Below are positions 56,739 through 64,000 of a stretch of 64,000 nucleotides of DNA, piece after piece; within the stretch, counting starts at the first letter, position 1; the number at the start of each line of letters is the position of its first letter. The stretch is from Hymenobacter mellowenesis. GTDB lineage: Bacteria > Bacteroidota > Bacteroidia > Cytophagales > Hymenobacteraceae. The DNA lies in NCBI RefSeq assembly GCF_030581005.1, contig NZ_JAUQSX010000002.1:310001-374000 (forward strand). Reading direction: 5' to 3'. The position numbers and the translations under genes were made by a program. Below the pieces are notes generated by a model. It made no database searches, was not told the DNA's origin, and was given only the letters and a program-made list of their open reading frames with translations.

Positions 56739-57116
56739 CTAGTGGACGGCGTTGGTTTTCTTGCAGCAGTCGGGCAGGCGGTTGTAGGCGCGGGTATCGG
56801 CGGTGAGGTCGTCGGCGTCGTAGCCGGTTTTTTGCACGGCCGTGCGCAGGGCGGCGGGCGTGGTTTTGTCGGTCTTATAAGTAACGGTCACGATTTGCGT
56901 GGGAACGTCGAGCACGGCACTTTGCACGCCTTTCTCATAAGCCAAGCTTTTTTCAATGCGCGCTTTGCACATATCGCACACGGCCGAGGTTTTGAATTTG
57001 GCGGTGGCCGTGCCTTTCGGCGACGTCTGAGCGGCGGCCGGCGTGGGCGTCTGGGCAGTGGCCGAGATGCTGAGCAGCGACAGGAACGAAAGCGAAAGCG
57101 GGAGGAGGAATTTCAT
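56739..57116 (-). CDS. Exported heavy-metal-associated (HMA) domain protein
   Basis: The 125-residue protein has a Sec signal (LSISATAQ). The mature part is one HMA ferredoxin-like domain with the metal motif VCDMCKARIEKSL (Cys-x2-Cys), the central block VTVTYKTDKTTPAALRTAV and QKTGYDADD. A second pair, DCCKK, lies close to the C-terminus. HMA domains carry Cu(I) or similar ions; the export signal puts it in the periplasm. It precedes the TonB receptor gene's end on the same strand, and the small Cys/Met-rich gene is convergent. Confidence 0.9.
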   Translation of the reverse strand: MKFLLPLSLSFLSLLSISATAQTPTPAAAQTSPKGTATAKFKTSAVCDMCKARIEKSLAYEKGVQSAVLDVPTQIVTVTYKTDKTTPAALRTAVQKTGYDADDLTADTRAYNRLPDCCKKTNAVH

Positions 57117-57241
57117 CGTTGAAAAGTGAAGGCGGATGACGGCAGCCTAACAAAATTGCTGCCGGAAAAATTTGGAATAAGTGTAAGTGGTGCGGGCTTT
57201 AATCCGCAGTGTTGCGGAAGCCAGTAAGGCCACGCGCTACT

Positions 57242-59632
57242 TTATTCGATGCGGAAGCGCAGGCCCGCGTAGGTAAGGCGGCCATATACGGGGCCCCATA
57301 CCATAGCTGCGTCGAACGTCGGACCAAACGGGTTGGCGGCGCCCTCAATCGGATTAGGTTGGCGGTAATTGGTCAGGTTTTCCACGCCGGCATACAAATC
57401 GAAGCGCTTGAAGCCGCGGGTGAGTTGGGCGTTGAGCAAGGCGTAGCGGGGCGTGGTTTCGGGGCGGTACTCCTGCGTCGCGCCGTGGGCATGCGCCGCC
57501 GTGATGTGCGCCACCGGCCGCTGCCCAAACCATTGCACCGTAAAATCGCCGCGCCACTTATCGAAGGCGCTGGCGTAGCCCAGGTTTAGGAAGGCGCGGT
57601 GGGCGGGCGTGAGGGGCTTGGGCAACAGCACGTTGTCGTAGGTGGTCCGCACGTCGAGGTACTTGTAGGCGCCCTTCACCTGCAGGCCTTTCAGCGGTTC
57701 CAGCTGCAGTTCGGCTTGCAGGCTGCGGGCGAAGGACCGGCCGCCGGGCTGCAGGTTGTCGATGGCAATGAGGCTGGGCGAGGTGTACATATCGGCTACC
57801 ACCTGGTTCTGGAATTCGGTGTGGTAATAGTCGAGGATGAACGTGGCCGGGCGGCCCAGCGCCGTGAAGTACTGCGTAGCGCTGCCGCCCAGGTTCCAGG
57901 CTTTTTCGGGTTGCAGGTTGGGGGCAATGACAAACTCGCGGGCGCTGGCCAGCATGGCCGCGTTGTCGGCAATGGGGTTGGCCACCCGGAAGCCGCGGCC
58001 GGCAGCGGCGCGCAGCACGGTGTTCTTCAGCACGTCGTACTTTAGGTTCAGGCGCGGCGTCACCTGCCAGCCGTAGAGGTTGTGGCGGTCGGCGCGCAGG
58101 CCGGCCACCACGGTCAGGTTGCGGCTGTTCTGGTAGGTATACTCGGCGAAGGCGCCGGGCACCAGCTCGCGCCGGGTGCGGTGCTCGCGGGCTTCCACGT
58201 CGGCCGGCGTTTCGATGAGGTAGGTGCGTCCCGCGGTCAGGCGTTCATCATAGTTGTCGTACAAAAAGCTTAGGCCGGTTCGGTACACGTGCGCCGTATT
58301 ACCCAGAGCGCTTTGGAAAAGCAGCGTGGCCTGGCCGGTGCGCTGGTTACCGTCGTAGCTGCGCGACGAAGGGTTGGACACGAAGTAAAACGGCAGGCTC
58401 GGGTCGTGGTCCGTGTGCAGGGTCTGGTAGCCGTAGGAATACCGCGAGGTGAAGTCGTGGTCAGTCCCGGTGAGCAACAAGCCTAAGCTCTGGAACGGGC
58501 GCGACGGCCAGGTGTACGACGTCTTGGCGTAGCCGGTGTAACGGGTGGTGGCCTGCGTGGTGCCGTAGCTCTGCGTGAAGGCCTCGGCGCCGGTATCGCG
58601 GAAATCGAGCTGGCCGCCCTGCCGGGTTTCGCGCAGCGCGCCCAGGCCCACCTCGCTCACCAGGCCTTTGCCCGAGATGTATTTCCACTTATTGAACGCA
58701 TTGAACTGCGTGGCCAGCGGCAAATCCAGGAAGCCGTCCTTATTCCAGTCCACCCGGTTGCCGAGGTGGTCGGTGTGCAGCAGCAGCACCGTGCTCCACT
58801 TGGCGTTGAGGCGGGCCGACGTATTGAGGTTGACGTCGAATTTGCCGAGTTCGTTGGCGTAGGCGTTGAAGAGCAACTGGTCGGTTTTCTCCGGCTCCTT
58901 CAGCTTCACGTTCACCTGGCCCGAGATGGCCTCGTAGCCATTCACCACCGAGCCCGTGCCCTTGATGATTTCAATGTTCTCAATCCACGGGCCGGCTAGG
59001 TAGCCCAGGCGGTAGGGAGCGGCCAACCCGCGCAGGGCCGGCTGGTTGTCCACAGTAAGTAGCGAGTAGCTGCCGTCGAGCCCCAGCAGCTGAATCTGCT
59101 TAGCACCCGATACGGCGTCCGACGTCGTGACTTCCACCGAGGCATTGGTTTCGAAGCTTTCGGCCAGGTTGCAGCAGGCCGATTTCGTGAGGTCGCGGCT
59201 CGAAATCATCTGCACGTTGGCCGGCGTCAGCGACGAATAGGAGGGAGCCCGGTCGGTCACCATCACCTCGCCGAGCTCCTGGCCGGGGCGCAGTGCCGCC
59301 CGCAGGTACGGGGCGCCGGTGGTGGGCACGGCCAACGTATCGGGGCGGTAGCCCAGGGCCTGCACCACCAGACGCGAGGCCGCCCGCGCTGGGCGGGGCA
59401 GGGTGAAGCGTCCGGCTGCATCCGAAGCGGTGGTTATCACCGGCGCATTCGCGTCGGCGTCATCAAAGAGCCAGCGCAGCACCGCGCCGGGCAGGGGAGT
59501 GCCCTTGCCGGCCTCCGTCACTTCGCCCCGCACCGGCGCAATGGCCTGAGCCCGGGCTTTGGGCGCCGACAAGCCAGCGGCCACCAGCGTAACAAGCGCA
59601 ATCGGCGGGAATACCCCGCGAATAGATTTCAT
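57242..59632 (-). CDS. TonB-dependent outer-membrane receptor
   Basis: The 796-residue protein has a signal peptide, then a carboxypeptidase-regulatory-like domain (VRGEVTEAGKGTPLPGAVLRW). The plug domain includes SACCNLAESFETNASVEVTT, QIQLLGLDGSYSLLTVDNQP and IENIEIIKGTGSVVNGYEAI. A 22-strand-type barrel follows, ending in the aromatic-rich YAGLRFRIE. The plug cysteine pair is typical of a receptor group that neighbours HMA and HYC_CC_PP genes in Bacteroidota, so copper or another metal chelate is a plausible substrate. It follows the HYC_CC_PP-like gene by 98 bases. Confidence 0.92.
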   Translation of the reverse strand: MKSIRGVFPPIALVTLVAAGLSAPKARAQAIAPVRGEVTEAGKGTPLPGAVLRWLFDDADANAPVITTASDAAGRFTLPRPARAASRLVVQALGYRPDTLAVPTTGAPYLRAALRPGQELGEVMVTDRAPSYSSLTPANVQMISSRDLTKSACCNLAESFETNASVEVTTSDAVSGAKQIQLLGLDGSYSLLTVDNQPALRGLAAPYRLGYLAGPWIENIEIIKGTGSVVNGYEAISGQVNVKLKEPEKTDQLLFNAYANELGKFDVNLNTSARLNAKWSTVLLLHTDHLGNRVDWNKDGFLDLPLATQFNAFNKWKYISGKGLVSEVGLGALRETRQGGQLDFRDTGAEAFTQSYGTTQATTRYTGYAKTSYTWPSRPFQSLGLLLTGTDHDFTSRYSYGYQTLHTDHDPSLPFYFVSNPSSRSYDGNQRTGQATLLFQSALGNTAHVYRTGLSFLYDNYDERLTAGRTYLIETPADVEAREHRTRRELVPGAFAEYTYQNSRNLTVVAGLRADRHNLYGWQVTPRLNLKYDVLKNTVLRAAAGRGFRVANPIADNAAMLASAREFVIAPNLQPEKAWNLGGSATQYFTALGRPATFILDYYHTEFQNQVVADMYTSPSLIAIDNLQPGGRSFARSLQAELQLEPLKGLQVKGAYKYLDVRTTYDNVLLPKPLTPAHRAFLNLGYASAFDKWRGDFTVQWFGQRPVAHITAAHAHGATQEYRPETTPRYALLNAQLTRGFKRFDLYAGVENLTNYRQPNPIEGAANPFGPTFDAAMVWGPVYGRLTYAGLRFRIE

Positions 59633-59730
59633 AATGTCTGTAAGTTAAGGCGTTCTGAGATAATTGCGGCGCTAAACCGCAATGCTGCCCTCTGCGCAAC
59701 CGCGCAGCCAAGGGCATTTTCAGAAACCCT

Positions 59731-60171
59731 CTAGACGACCAGCGTACAGACAAACGCCAGCAAGCCGCGCCCACCCCGTGGCGGGGGCGAGGAATCGGCC
59801 GCGAACCAAAGGGGCGCGTTGGCGAGAGGGAGGGAGGTAAAAGCCGGTTTCGGCCAAGACGGCGTAGACGGCAGCAACGCCAGCATGGGCCCCAGCACCA
59901 GCACCTTCACCGCCAGCTCATGCGACGGGGTCGAGAGCTTGTGTAACTGCTTGCTGAAATCGCAGCAGTTGTCTTTGGCCACGGGCGTGGCTGGCGTCAT
60001 CTCATCAGTGCAGCCGCGCAAATCGGCCCGCCCAGCCACCGAAAGCGCCACCGTGATGCGGCCACTCATGCGGCAAGTCAGGCGTTGCACCGTGAAGCCC
60101 ACCGACGTGGTGAGCACCAGCACGGCCAGCAATAGGCTGACGAAGCGACGGAATACAGAATGGCAGGGCAT
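59731..60171 (-). CDS. HYC_CC_PP-like exported protein
   Basis: The 146-residue protein starts MPCHSVFRRFVSLLLAVLVL (ATG at 60171) and has one N-terminal hydrophobic helix. Next come FTVQRLTCRMSGRI and DNCCDFSKQLHKL. The order of a Cys block, a CC pair and a final Pro-rich region (SSPPPRGG) matches the Bacteroidota family named HYC_CC_PP, though the HYC motif here reads RLTC. Such proteins usually sit next to TonB receptors and metal genes, as here. The biochemical role is unknown. It heads the metal locus on the minus strand. Confidence 0.72.
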   Translation of the reverse strand: MPCHSVFRRFVSLLLAVLVLTTSVGFTVQRLTCRMSGRITVALSVAGRADLRGCTDEMTPATPVAKDNCCDFSKQLHKLSTPSHELAVKVLVLGPMLALLPSTPSWPKPAFTSLPLANAPLWFAADSSPPPRGGRGLLAFVCTLVV

Positions 60172-60399
60172 GACTACCACAAAGGTAAGCCAGGATGCCC
60201 TGCCGGAAGGTGCGAAAAACGGGTGGCAGCGGTGCAAAATCTGGCCAATGCCCTTGCATTGAGTACGTCCTCAAGGTCATTGTCCAACACCTGACACAAT
60301 GGCAAGCCAGCAATGGCCTGCTTATTCCGGCAGCATTAAATAAGTGGGCAATCAATTCAAAAAGTGCTTCAGCAGGCACTAGAACCGCATTTTCGTTTT

Positions 60400-60424
60400 G
60401 TGGTAGGAAATGGTAAATTGTGGT
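60400..60424 (+). promoter_or_regulatory. MraZ operator: three direct RTGGT repeats spaced ten bases apart
   Basis: GTGGT at 60400, ATGGT at 60410 and GTGGT at 60420 occur at exact ten-base intervals, one DNA turn. MraZ is known to repress its own operon through similarly spaced direct repeats (TGGG type in Escherichia coli). The third box overlaps the promoter -33 element. Confidence 0.75.
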
Positions 60425-60453
60425 TGGATTTCGAACCCAGTCCTGTACATTTG
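60424..60453 (+). promoter_or_regulatory. dcw cluster promoter (TTG-N19-TACATTTG)
   Basis: TTG at 60424-60426, a 19-base spacer and TACATTTG at 60446-60453 exactly fit the Bacteroidota -33/-7 consensus. The likely transcript start is about 25-30 bases before the mraZ start codon. Confidence 0.8.
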
Positions 60454-60483
60454 CATATATCGCCTCCCTTTTCCCGGCGACTG

Positions 60484-60963
60484 ATGCCCATGAATCTGTT
60501 GTCCGGCGAATACGAATGCAAGCTCGACCCCAAGGGGCGGCTTGTGTTGCCGGCCAAAGTGAAGGGCAACCTGCCCGAGCAGTCCGGCAACCAGCTCATC
60601 CTCGTGCGCGGCTTTGAGCCCTGCCTGGTGCTGTACCCGCGGGCCGCCTGGCAGGTCATCCACGAAAAGGTGATGGCGCTCGATGAATTCAACGAAGAGT
60701 ACCGGCAGTTTCAGCGCAACTTTTTCCGGGGCATGACCGAGGTAGAGCTGGACTCTATCAATCGGTTTATGCTGCCCCGCAGCATGTTGCGCTACGCGGG
60801 CATTGAGAAGGAAGCCATTATCGTGGGCCTGGGCAACCGGTGCGAAATCTGGGACCCCGCCCGCTACGACGAGTACCTGATTAAAGACCAGCAAAGCTTT
60901 AGTAAGTTGGCCCAGAAGTTTTTGTCGGTTGATACACCCGCGACTAGCGGCCCCGCAGCATGA
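60484..60963 (+). CDS. mraZ: Transcriptional regulator MraZ
   Basis: The 159-residue protein begins MPMNLLSGEYECKLDPKGRL; the ATG at 60490 is an equally possible start two residues later. It contains two SpoVT/AbrB-like repeats with the conserved DPKGRLVLPAK and MLPRSMLRYAGIEKEAIIVG blocks. MraZ forms a ring that binds direct repeats and represses the division and cell-wall cluster. Such repeats are visible at 60400-60424. Its stop overlaps the rsmH start (ATGA), so the two are coupled. Confidence in family is very high. Confidence 0.95.
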   Translation: MPMNLLSGEYECKLDPKGRLVLPAKVKGNLPEQSGNQLILVRGFEPCLVLYPRAAWQVIHEKVMALDEFNEEYRQFQRNFFRGMTEVELDSINRFMLPRSMLRYAGIEKEAIIVGLGNRCEIWDPARYDEYLIKDQQSFSKLAQKFLSVDTPATSGPAA

Positions 60964-61883
60964 GCGACTACGCCAACGATACCGCCTACCACCGCCCCGT
61001 GATGCTCGCCCAGTGCTTGGCCGGGCTCGACCTGCGCCCCGACGGCCGCTACGTCGACGTAACTTTCGGTGGGGGAGGGCACTCGGCCCGCATTCTAGAA
61101 AACCTCACCACCGGCCACCTCTACAGCTTCGACCAAGATGCCGACGCAGAAGCCGAAGCAGAAAAGTTAATTCGACCACAATTTACATTTGTTAAGGCTA
61201 ATTTCCGTGATTTAACTGCTGAATTGCAAGCGCTTGACGCATTGCCCGTCGATGGCCTGCTAGCCGACTTGGGCGTGAGCTCACACCAGTTCGACACGCC
61301 GGAACGGGGCTTTTCAACCCGCTTCGACGGGCCCCTGGATATGCGCATGGACCCCGACGGGCCCCTCACCGCCGCCGACGTGCTGAACGATTACAAAGAG
61401 GCCGACCTGCACCGCATCTTCGGCATGTATGGCGAAGTGACCAACGCCCGCACCCTGGCCCAGGCCGTGGTGGTGGGCCGGCGCGGGCGGCGTCTCGAAA
61501 CCATTAGCGAACTGAAACAGGCCATTCAGCCCTGCACGCCGCGCGGCAAGGAGAACAAATACCTGGCCCAGGTTTTTCAGGCCCTGCGCATCGAGGTAAA
61601 CCAGGAAATGCAGGCCTTGCAGGAGATGCTGCTGCAAACGGCCGAGGTGCTGCGGCCGGGCGGGCGGCTGGTGGTGATGAGCTACCATTCGCTGGAAGAC
61701 CGGCTGGTGAAGAATTTCATCGGCAAGGGCAAGTTTTTTGGGACCGTCGAAAAAGACTTCTTTGGCAATGAGAGCAAGCCCTTTGAGGCCCTCAACCGCA
61801 AGCCTGAGGAGGCCGATGCCGCCGAAATCGCGCTGAATAGCCGGGCCCGAAGTGCTAAATTGCGGGTTGCAATCAAAAATTAA
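60960..61883 (+). CDS. rsmH: 16S rRNA (cytosine(1402)-N4)-methyltransferase
   Basis: The 307-residue protein starts MSDYANDTAYHRPVMLAQCL. The S-adenosylmethionine loop VDVTFGGGGHSARIL is present, followed by GLLADLGVSSHQFDTPERGF, DMRMDPDGPLTAADVLN and the C-terminal LVVMSYHSLEDRLVKNF. These match RsmH (MraW), which N4-methylates C1402 of 16S rRNA in the decoding centre. The gene overlaps mraZ by four bases. A short AT-rich stretch near 61162-61245 uses codons unlike the rest of the gene. Confidence 0.96.
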   Translation: MSDYANDTAYHRPVMLAQCLAGLDLRPDGRYVDVTFGGGGHSARILENLTTGHLYSFDQDADAEAEAEKLIRPQFTFVKANFRDLTAELQALDALPVDGLLADLGVSSHQFDTPERGFSTRFDGPLDMRMDPDGPLTAADVLNDYKEADLHRIFGMYGEVTNARTLAQAVVVGRRGRRLETISELKQAIQPCTPRGKENKYLAQVFQALRIEVNQEMQALQEMLLQTAEVLRPGGRLVVMSYHSLEDRLVKNFIGKGKFFGTVEKDFFGNESKPFEALNRKPEEADAAEIALNSRARSAKLRVAIKN

Positions 61884-61892
61884 GAGGTAGCC

Positions 61893-62831
61893 ATGGCCGC
61901 CAATACGCTCAGACCCACCGATAGCCCGCGCCGGGCCAACGTGCCCCGCGAGGTAGCCCCGCCGGCGCCCGAAGTGCTGCCCGAGGCCGCCGTGGTCGAA
62001 GCGCCCACACCAGAACCCACGCCTGCCCCGGAGCCCGCGCCGGTGCGCGAGAAGCGCCCCCGCAAGCCCGCGCCCGAACCGGCCCGGCCCCGCAGCTCGT
62101 GGAGCCTGTTTTCGCTGCTCGACCGGATGACCAGTGTGGACGGCCTGTTTCGGGAGGGCCTGCCGGTGCGCTTCCTGCCGCACCTGCTGTTCATCATGGC
62201 CCTGACACTGCTCTACATCGGCAACACGCACTACGGCAACCGCATGAACCGCAACATCCTGCGCCTCAAGCAAGAAACCGAAGACCTGCGCGCCGACTAC
62301 ACCACCCTGAAATCGGACTACATGGAAGCCAGCAAGCAGAGCGAAGTGGCCCGCAAGGTGGCAGCTTTCGGGCTGGTGGAAAGCTCCTCGCCGCCCTTCC
62401 GCATCACGGTGCCGAAGGGCCACCTCGATGCCGCCGAACTGGAATTGATGCCCGTGCTCACGGCCGATACGCTGGCCGCCCGCGCCGCCCGCGACTCGGC
62501 CGCTGCCGAGCAGGCCGACGTGCAAGCAGGCCGCCGCCGCCGTGAAGCCCTGGAAACCGGCGTCGACAGCGGCCCCGAAATCATTGCCCCGCCCCAGGCC
62601 CTGGACGGGGATTCGGCGGCAGCCATGGCGCCCGTGGCGCGGCCGGCAGCAACGCCCCGCGCCGCACCCCAGAAGTCTAACGCCAAAAGCAAGTCCGTTA
62701 AGTCGGCACCCAGCGCGAAGAAAAATACTGCCGGGAGCAAGGCCAACGCCAAAGCCAAGGCAACTCCAAAAGCTGCGCCTCGCAAGGCGAAGCAGCCCGT
62801 TAAGCCAGCCGTTAGAAGCCATTCCCGATGA
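61893..62831 (+). CDS. FtsL-like cell division protein with long low-complexity ends
   Basis: The 312-residue protein lies in the ftsL position. A Pro/Glu-rich cytoplasmic N-terminus of about 90 residues precedes one transmembrane helix (LPHLLFIMALTLLYIGN, about 95-112), then a periplasmic coiled coil (ILRLKQETEDLRADYTTLKS) and SEVARKVAAFGLVESSSPPF. The last 100 residues are rich in Ala, Lys and Pro (KSNAKSKSVKSAPSAKK). Bacteroidota FtsL proteins are usually about 110-150 residues, so both ends are expanded. It should bridge FtsB/FtsQ-type partners and the FtsI transpeptidase. Its stop overlaps the next start (ATGA). Confidence 0.82.
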   Translation: MAANTLRPTDSPRRANVPREVAPPAPEVLPEAAVVEAPTPEPTPAPEPAPVREKRPRKPAPEPARPRSSWSLFSLLDRMTSVDGLFREGLPVRFLPHLLFIMALTLLYIGNTHYGNRMNRNILRLKQETEDLRADYTTLKSDYMEASKQSEVARKVAAFGLVESSSPPFRITVPKGHLDAAELELMPVLTADTLAARAARDSAAAEQADVQAGRRRREALETGVDSGPEIIAPPQALDGDSAAAMAPVARPAATPRAAPQKSNAKSKSVKSAPSAKKNTAGSKANAKAKATPKAAPRKAKQPVKPAVRSHSR

Positions 62832-64000
62832 AAGGCAGCGTTAAAAAATCCATTGTTACACGAGTGCGGCTGGCCTTTTTGGGGGTCGCCGTTTTTTCGT
62901 GTGCGATATTCTGGAAAGCCACCAAAATTCAGTTTCAGGAGGGCGCCAAGTGGCGGGCCCTGGAGCAGGAGCGGCGCATCAGCTACCAGCCGGTACCCGC
63001 CACGCGCGGCAATATTTACTCTGATAACGAGAGTATTATGGCCACTTCGCTGCCCTTCTACCGGGTGGCATGGGACCCGGGCGTGGTCGACGACGAGGTG
63101 TTCAAAGCCAATGTGGACTCGCTGGCCTGGCACCTGTCGCACTTCTTCGGCGACCGCAGCGTGCAGGAGTACCGCCGCCGCTTGGTGAATGCCCACAGCG
63201 CTAAGGAGCCCGCTTTGCGCTACATCCGCCTCAACTCCCGGCAAATCAATTTCCAGGAGAAGAAGCAGCTGGCCAACTGGCCTATTTTCCGGGCCAAGCG
63301 CAACCGCGGCGGGGCCATTTTTGAGAAGGTGGACAAGCGTTTCCGGCCGTTTGGCGGGCTGGCGCAGCGCACCATTGGCTTCGTGAACGAGGATAAGCAC
63401 GGCGCGGGCCTGGAATACACTTTCGAGCAGAGCCTGGCGGGCAAGGCCGGCGAGGCGCTGTTTGAGCGGGTGCCGGGCGGCGTGAAGCCGGTGTTCGACG
63501 GCACTGAAGTGAAGCCCCTCCCCGGCTACGATGTGAAAACCACGCTCGACATCAACCTGCAGGACGTGGCCGAAAACGCCCTCTACAAGTCGCTGGTCGA
63601 TAACAACGCCCAGTACGGCTGCGTGATTCTGATGGAAGTGGCCACCGGCGAAATCAAGGCCGTAGCCAACCTGGGCAAGGCTTCGGACGACACCTATAAA
63701 GAGGACTACAACTACGCCTTTGCCGACCAGGGCCGCACCGAGCCGGGCTCCACGTTCAAGCTGGCCTCGATGATGGCCCTGTTTGAGGCGCGGCCCAACG
63801 TGACGCTCGACGACATGGTGGACACCGGCAACGGCCGCATGTACGTGGGCGGGGCCGTGAAATCGGACTCGCACGGCTACGGCCGCATCACGGTGCAGCA
63901 GGTGTTTGAGAAGTCGAGCAACATCGGCGTGGCCAAGCTGGTGGACAAGTATTTCTCCGGCAACCCCACCGAATACACCGACTACCTGAAGAAGTTCGGC
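62828..64000 (+). CDS. ftsI: Penicillin-binding protein (FtsI/PBP3-type transpeptidase), 3' end cut by window edge
   Basis: The first 391 codons are present, beginning MKGSVKKSIVTRVRLAFLGV with a transmembrane helix and the PBP dimerisation block ATRGNIYSDNESIMATSLP. The transpeptidase domain has the active-site Ser308 in EPGSTFKLASMM (STFK) and the SxN motif in FEKSSNIGVAK (Ser363-Asn365). The KTG motif would lie beyond the window. FtsI cross-links septal peptidoglycan. The gene overlaps the ftsL-like gene by four bases and continues the dcw order. Confidence 0.93.
   Translation, partial: MKGSVKKSIVTRVRLAFLGVAVFSCAIFWKATKIQFQEGAKWRALEQERRISYQPVPATRGNIYSDNESIMATSLPFYRVAWDPGVVDDEVFKANVDSLAWHLSHFFGDRSVQEYRRRLVNAHSAKEPALRYIRLNSRQINFQEKKQLANWPIFRAKRNRGGAIFEKVDKRFRPFGGLAQRTIGFVNEDKHGAGLEYTFEQSLAGKAGEALFERVPGGVKPVFDGTEVKPLPGYDVKTTLDINLQDVAENALYKSLVDNNAQYGCVILMEVATGEIKAVANLGKASDDTYKEDYNYAFADQGRTEPGSTFKLASMMALFEARPNVTLDDMVDTGNGRMYVGGAVKSDSHGYGRITVQQVFEKSSNIGVAKLVDKYFSGNPTEYTDYLKKFG

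Overview
The window looks like chromosomal DNA of a high-GC member of the Bacteroidota, most like Hymenobacter or a close relative in the Cytophagales. The evidence is type IX secretion (T9SS) C-terminal sorting domains, a TonB-dependent receptor, Bacteroidota -7 promoter elements (TAnnTTTG), few Shine-Dalgarno sequences, a mraZ-rsmH-ftsL-ftsI division cluster with a Bacteroidota-type FtsL, and many dispersed inverted repeats between genes. The genus is an inference. I saw no tRNA, rRNA, CRISPR array, phage or transposase gene.

Layout. 1-7044: a partial App1-family protein, DNA topoisomerase IB, and three neighbouring paralogues of an exported family whose conserved core (GDWDRH, DRD, DDG) resembles the active site of atypical kinases. 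7041-15887: a CrtA-like monooxygenase, a flavin split-barrel protein, ACP phosphodiesterase, a lipoprotein, a SlyD-like FKBP, an NHL/SMP-30-type lipoprotein, catalase and a DPP-IV-type peptidase. 16017-26568: secreted proteins (two with T9SS tails, one 1225-residue protein with a glycine-rich domain and a C-terminal S74 chaperone) beside a two-component pair. 26749-32236: a Upf1-like helicase, a small orphan protein, a Rieske/FAD reductase and a royal-jelly-like lipoprotein.

32310-43273 (minus strand): a gene set read as SWIM protein, MoxR ATPase, four intervening genes, DUF5682 protein, VWA protein. This is a MoxR/VWA-type system of unknown function. Two of its proteins carry in-frame copies of a palindromic DNA repeat as extra peptide, and hairpin repeats separate several of its genes.

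43471-53690: small hypothetical proteins and lipoproteins, a Dna2-like nuclease-helicase, two FKBP lipoproteins, a DUF2809 protein, an MpaB-type oxygenase and a prolyl-4-hydroxylase-like dioxygenase. 53820-60171: an MMPL/RND exporter and a probable heavy-metal (copper-like) locus made of a Met/Cys-rich secreted peptide, an exported HMA protein, a TonB receptor and a HYC_CC_PP-like protein. 60400-64000: the start of the dcw cluster, with a recognisable MraZ operator and promoter.

The most notable signals are the kinase-like exported family, the SWIM-MoxR-DUF5682-VWA cluster, palindromic repeats that became coding sequence, and at least three families of intergenic hairpins, some of which supply stop codons.
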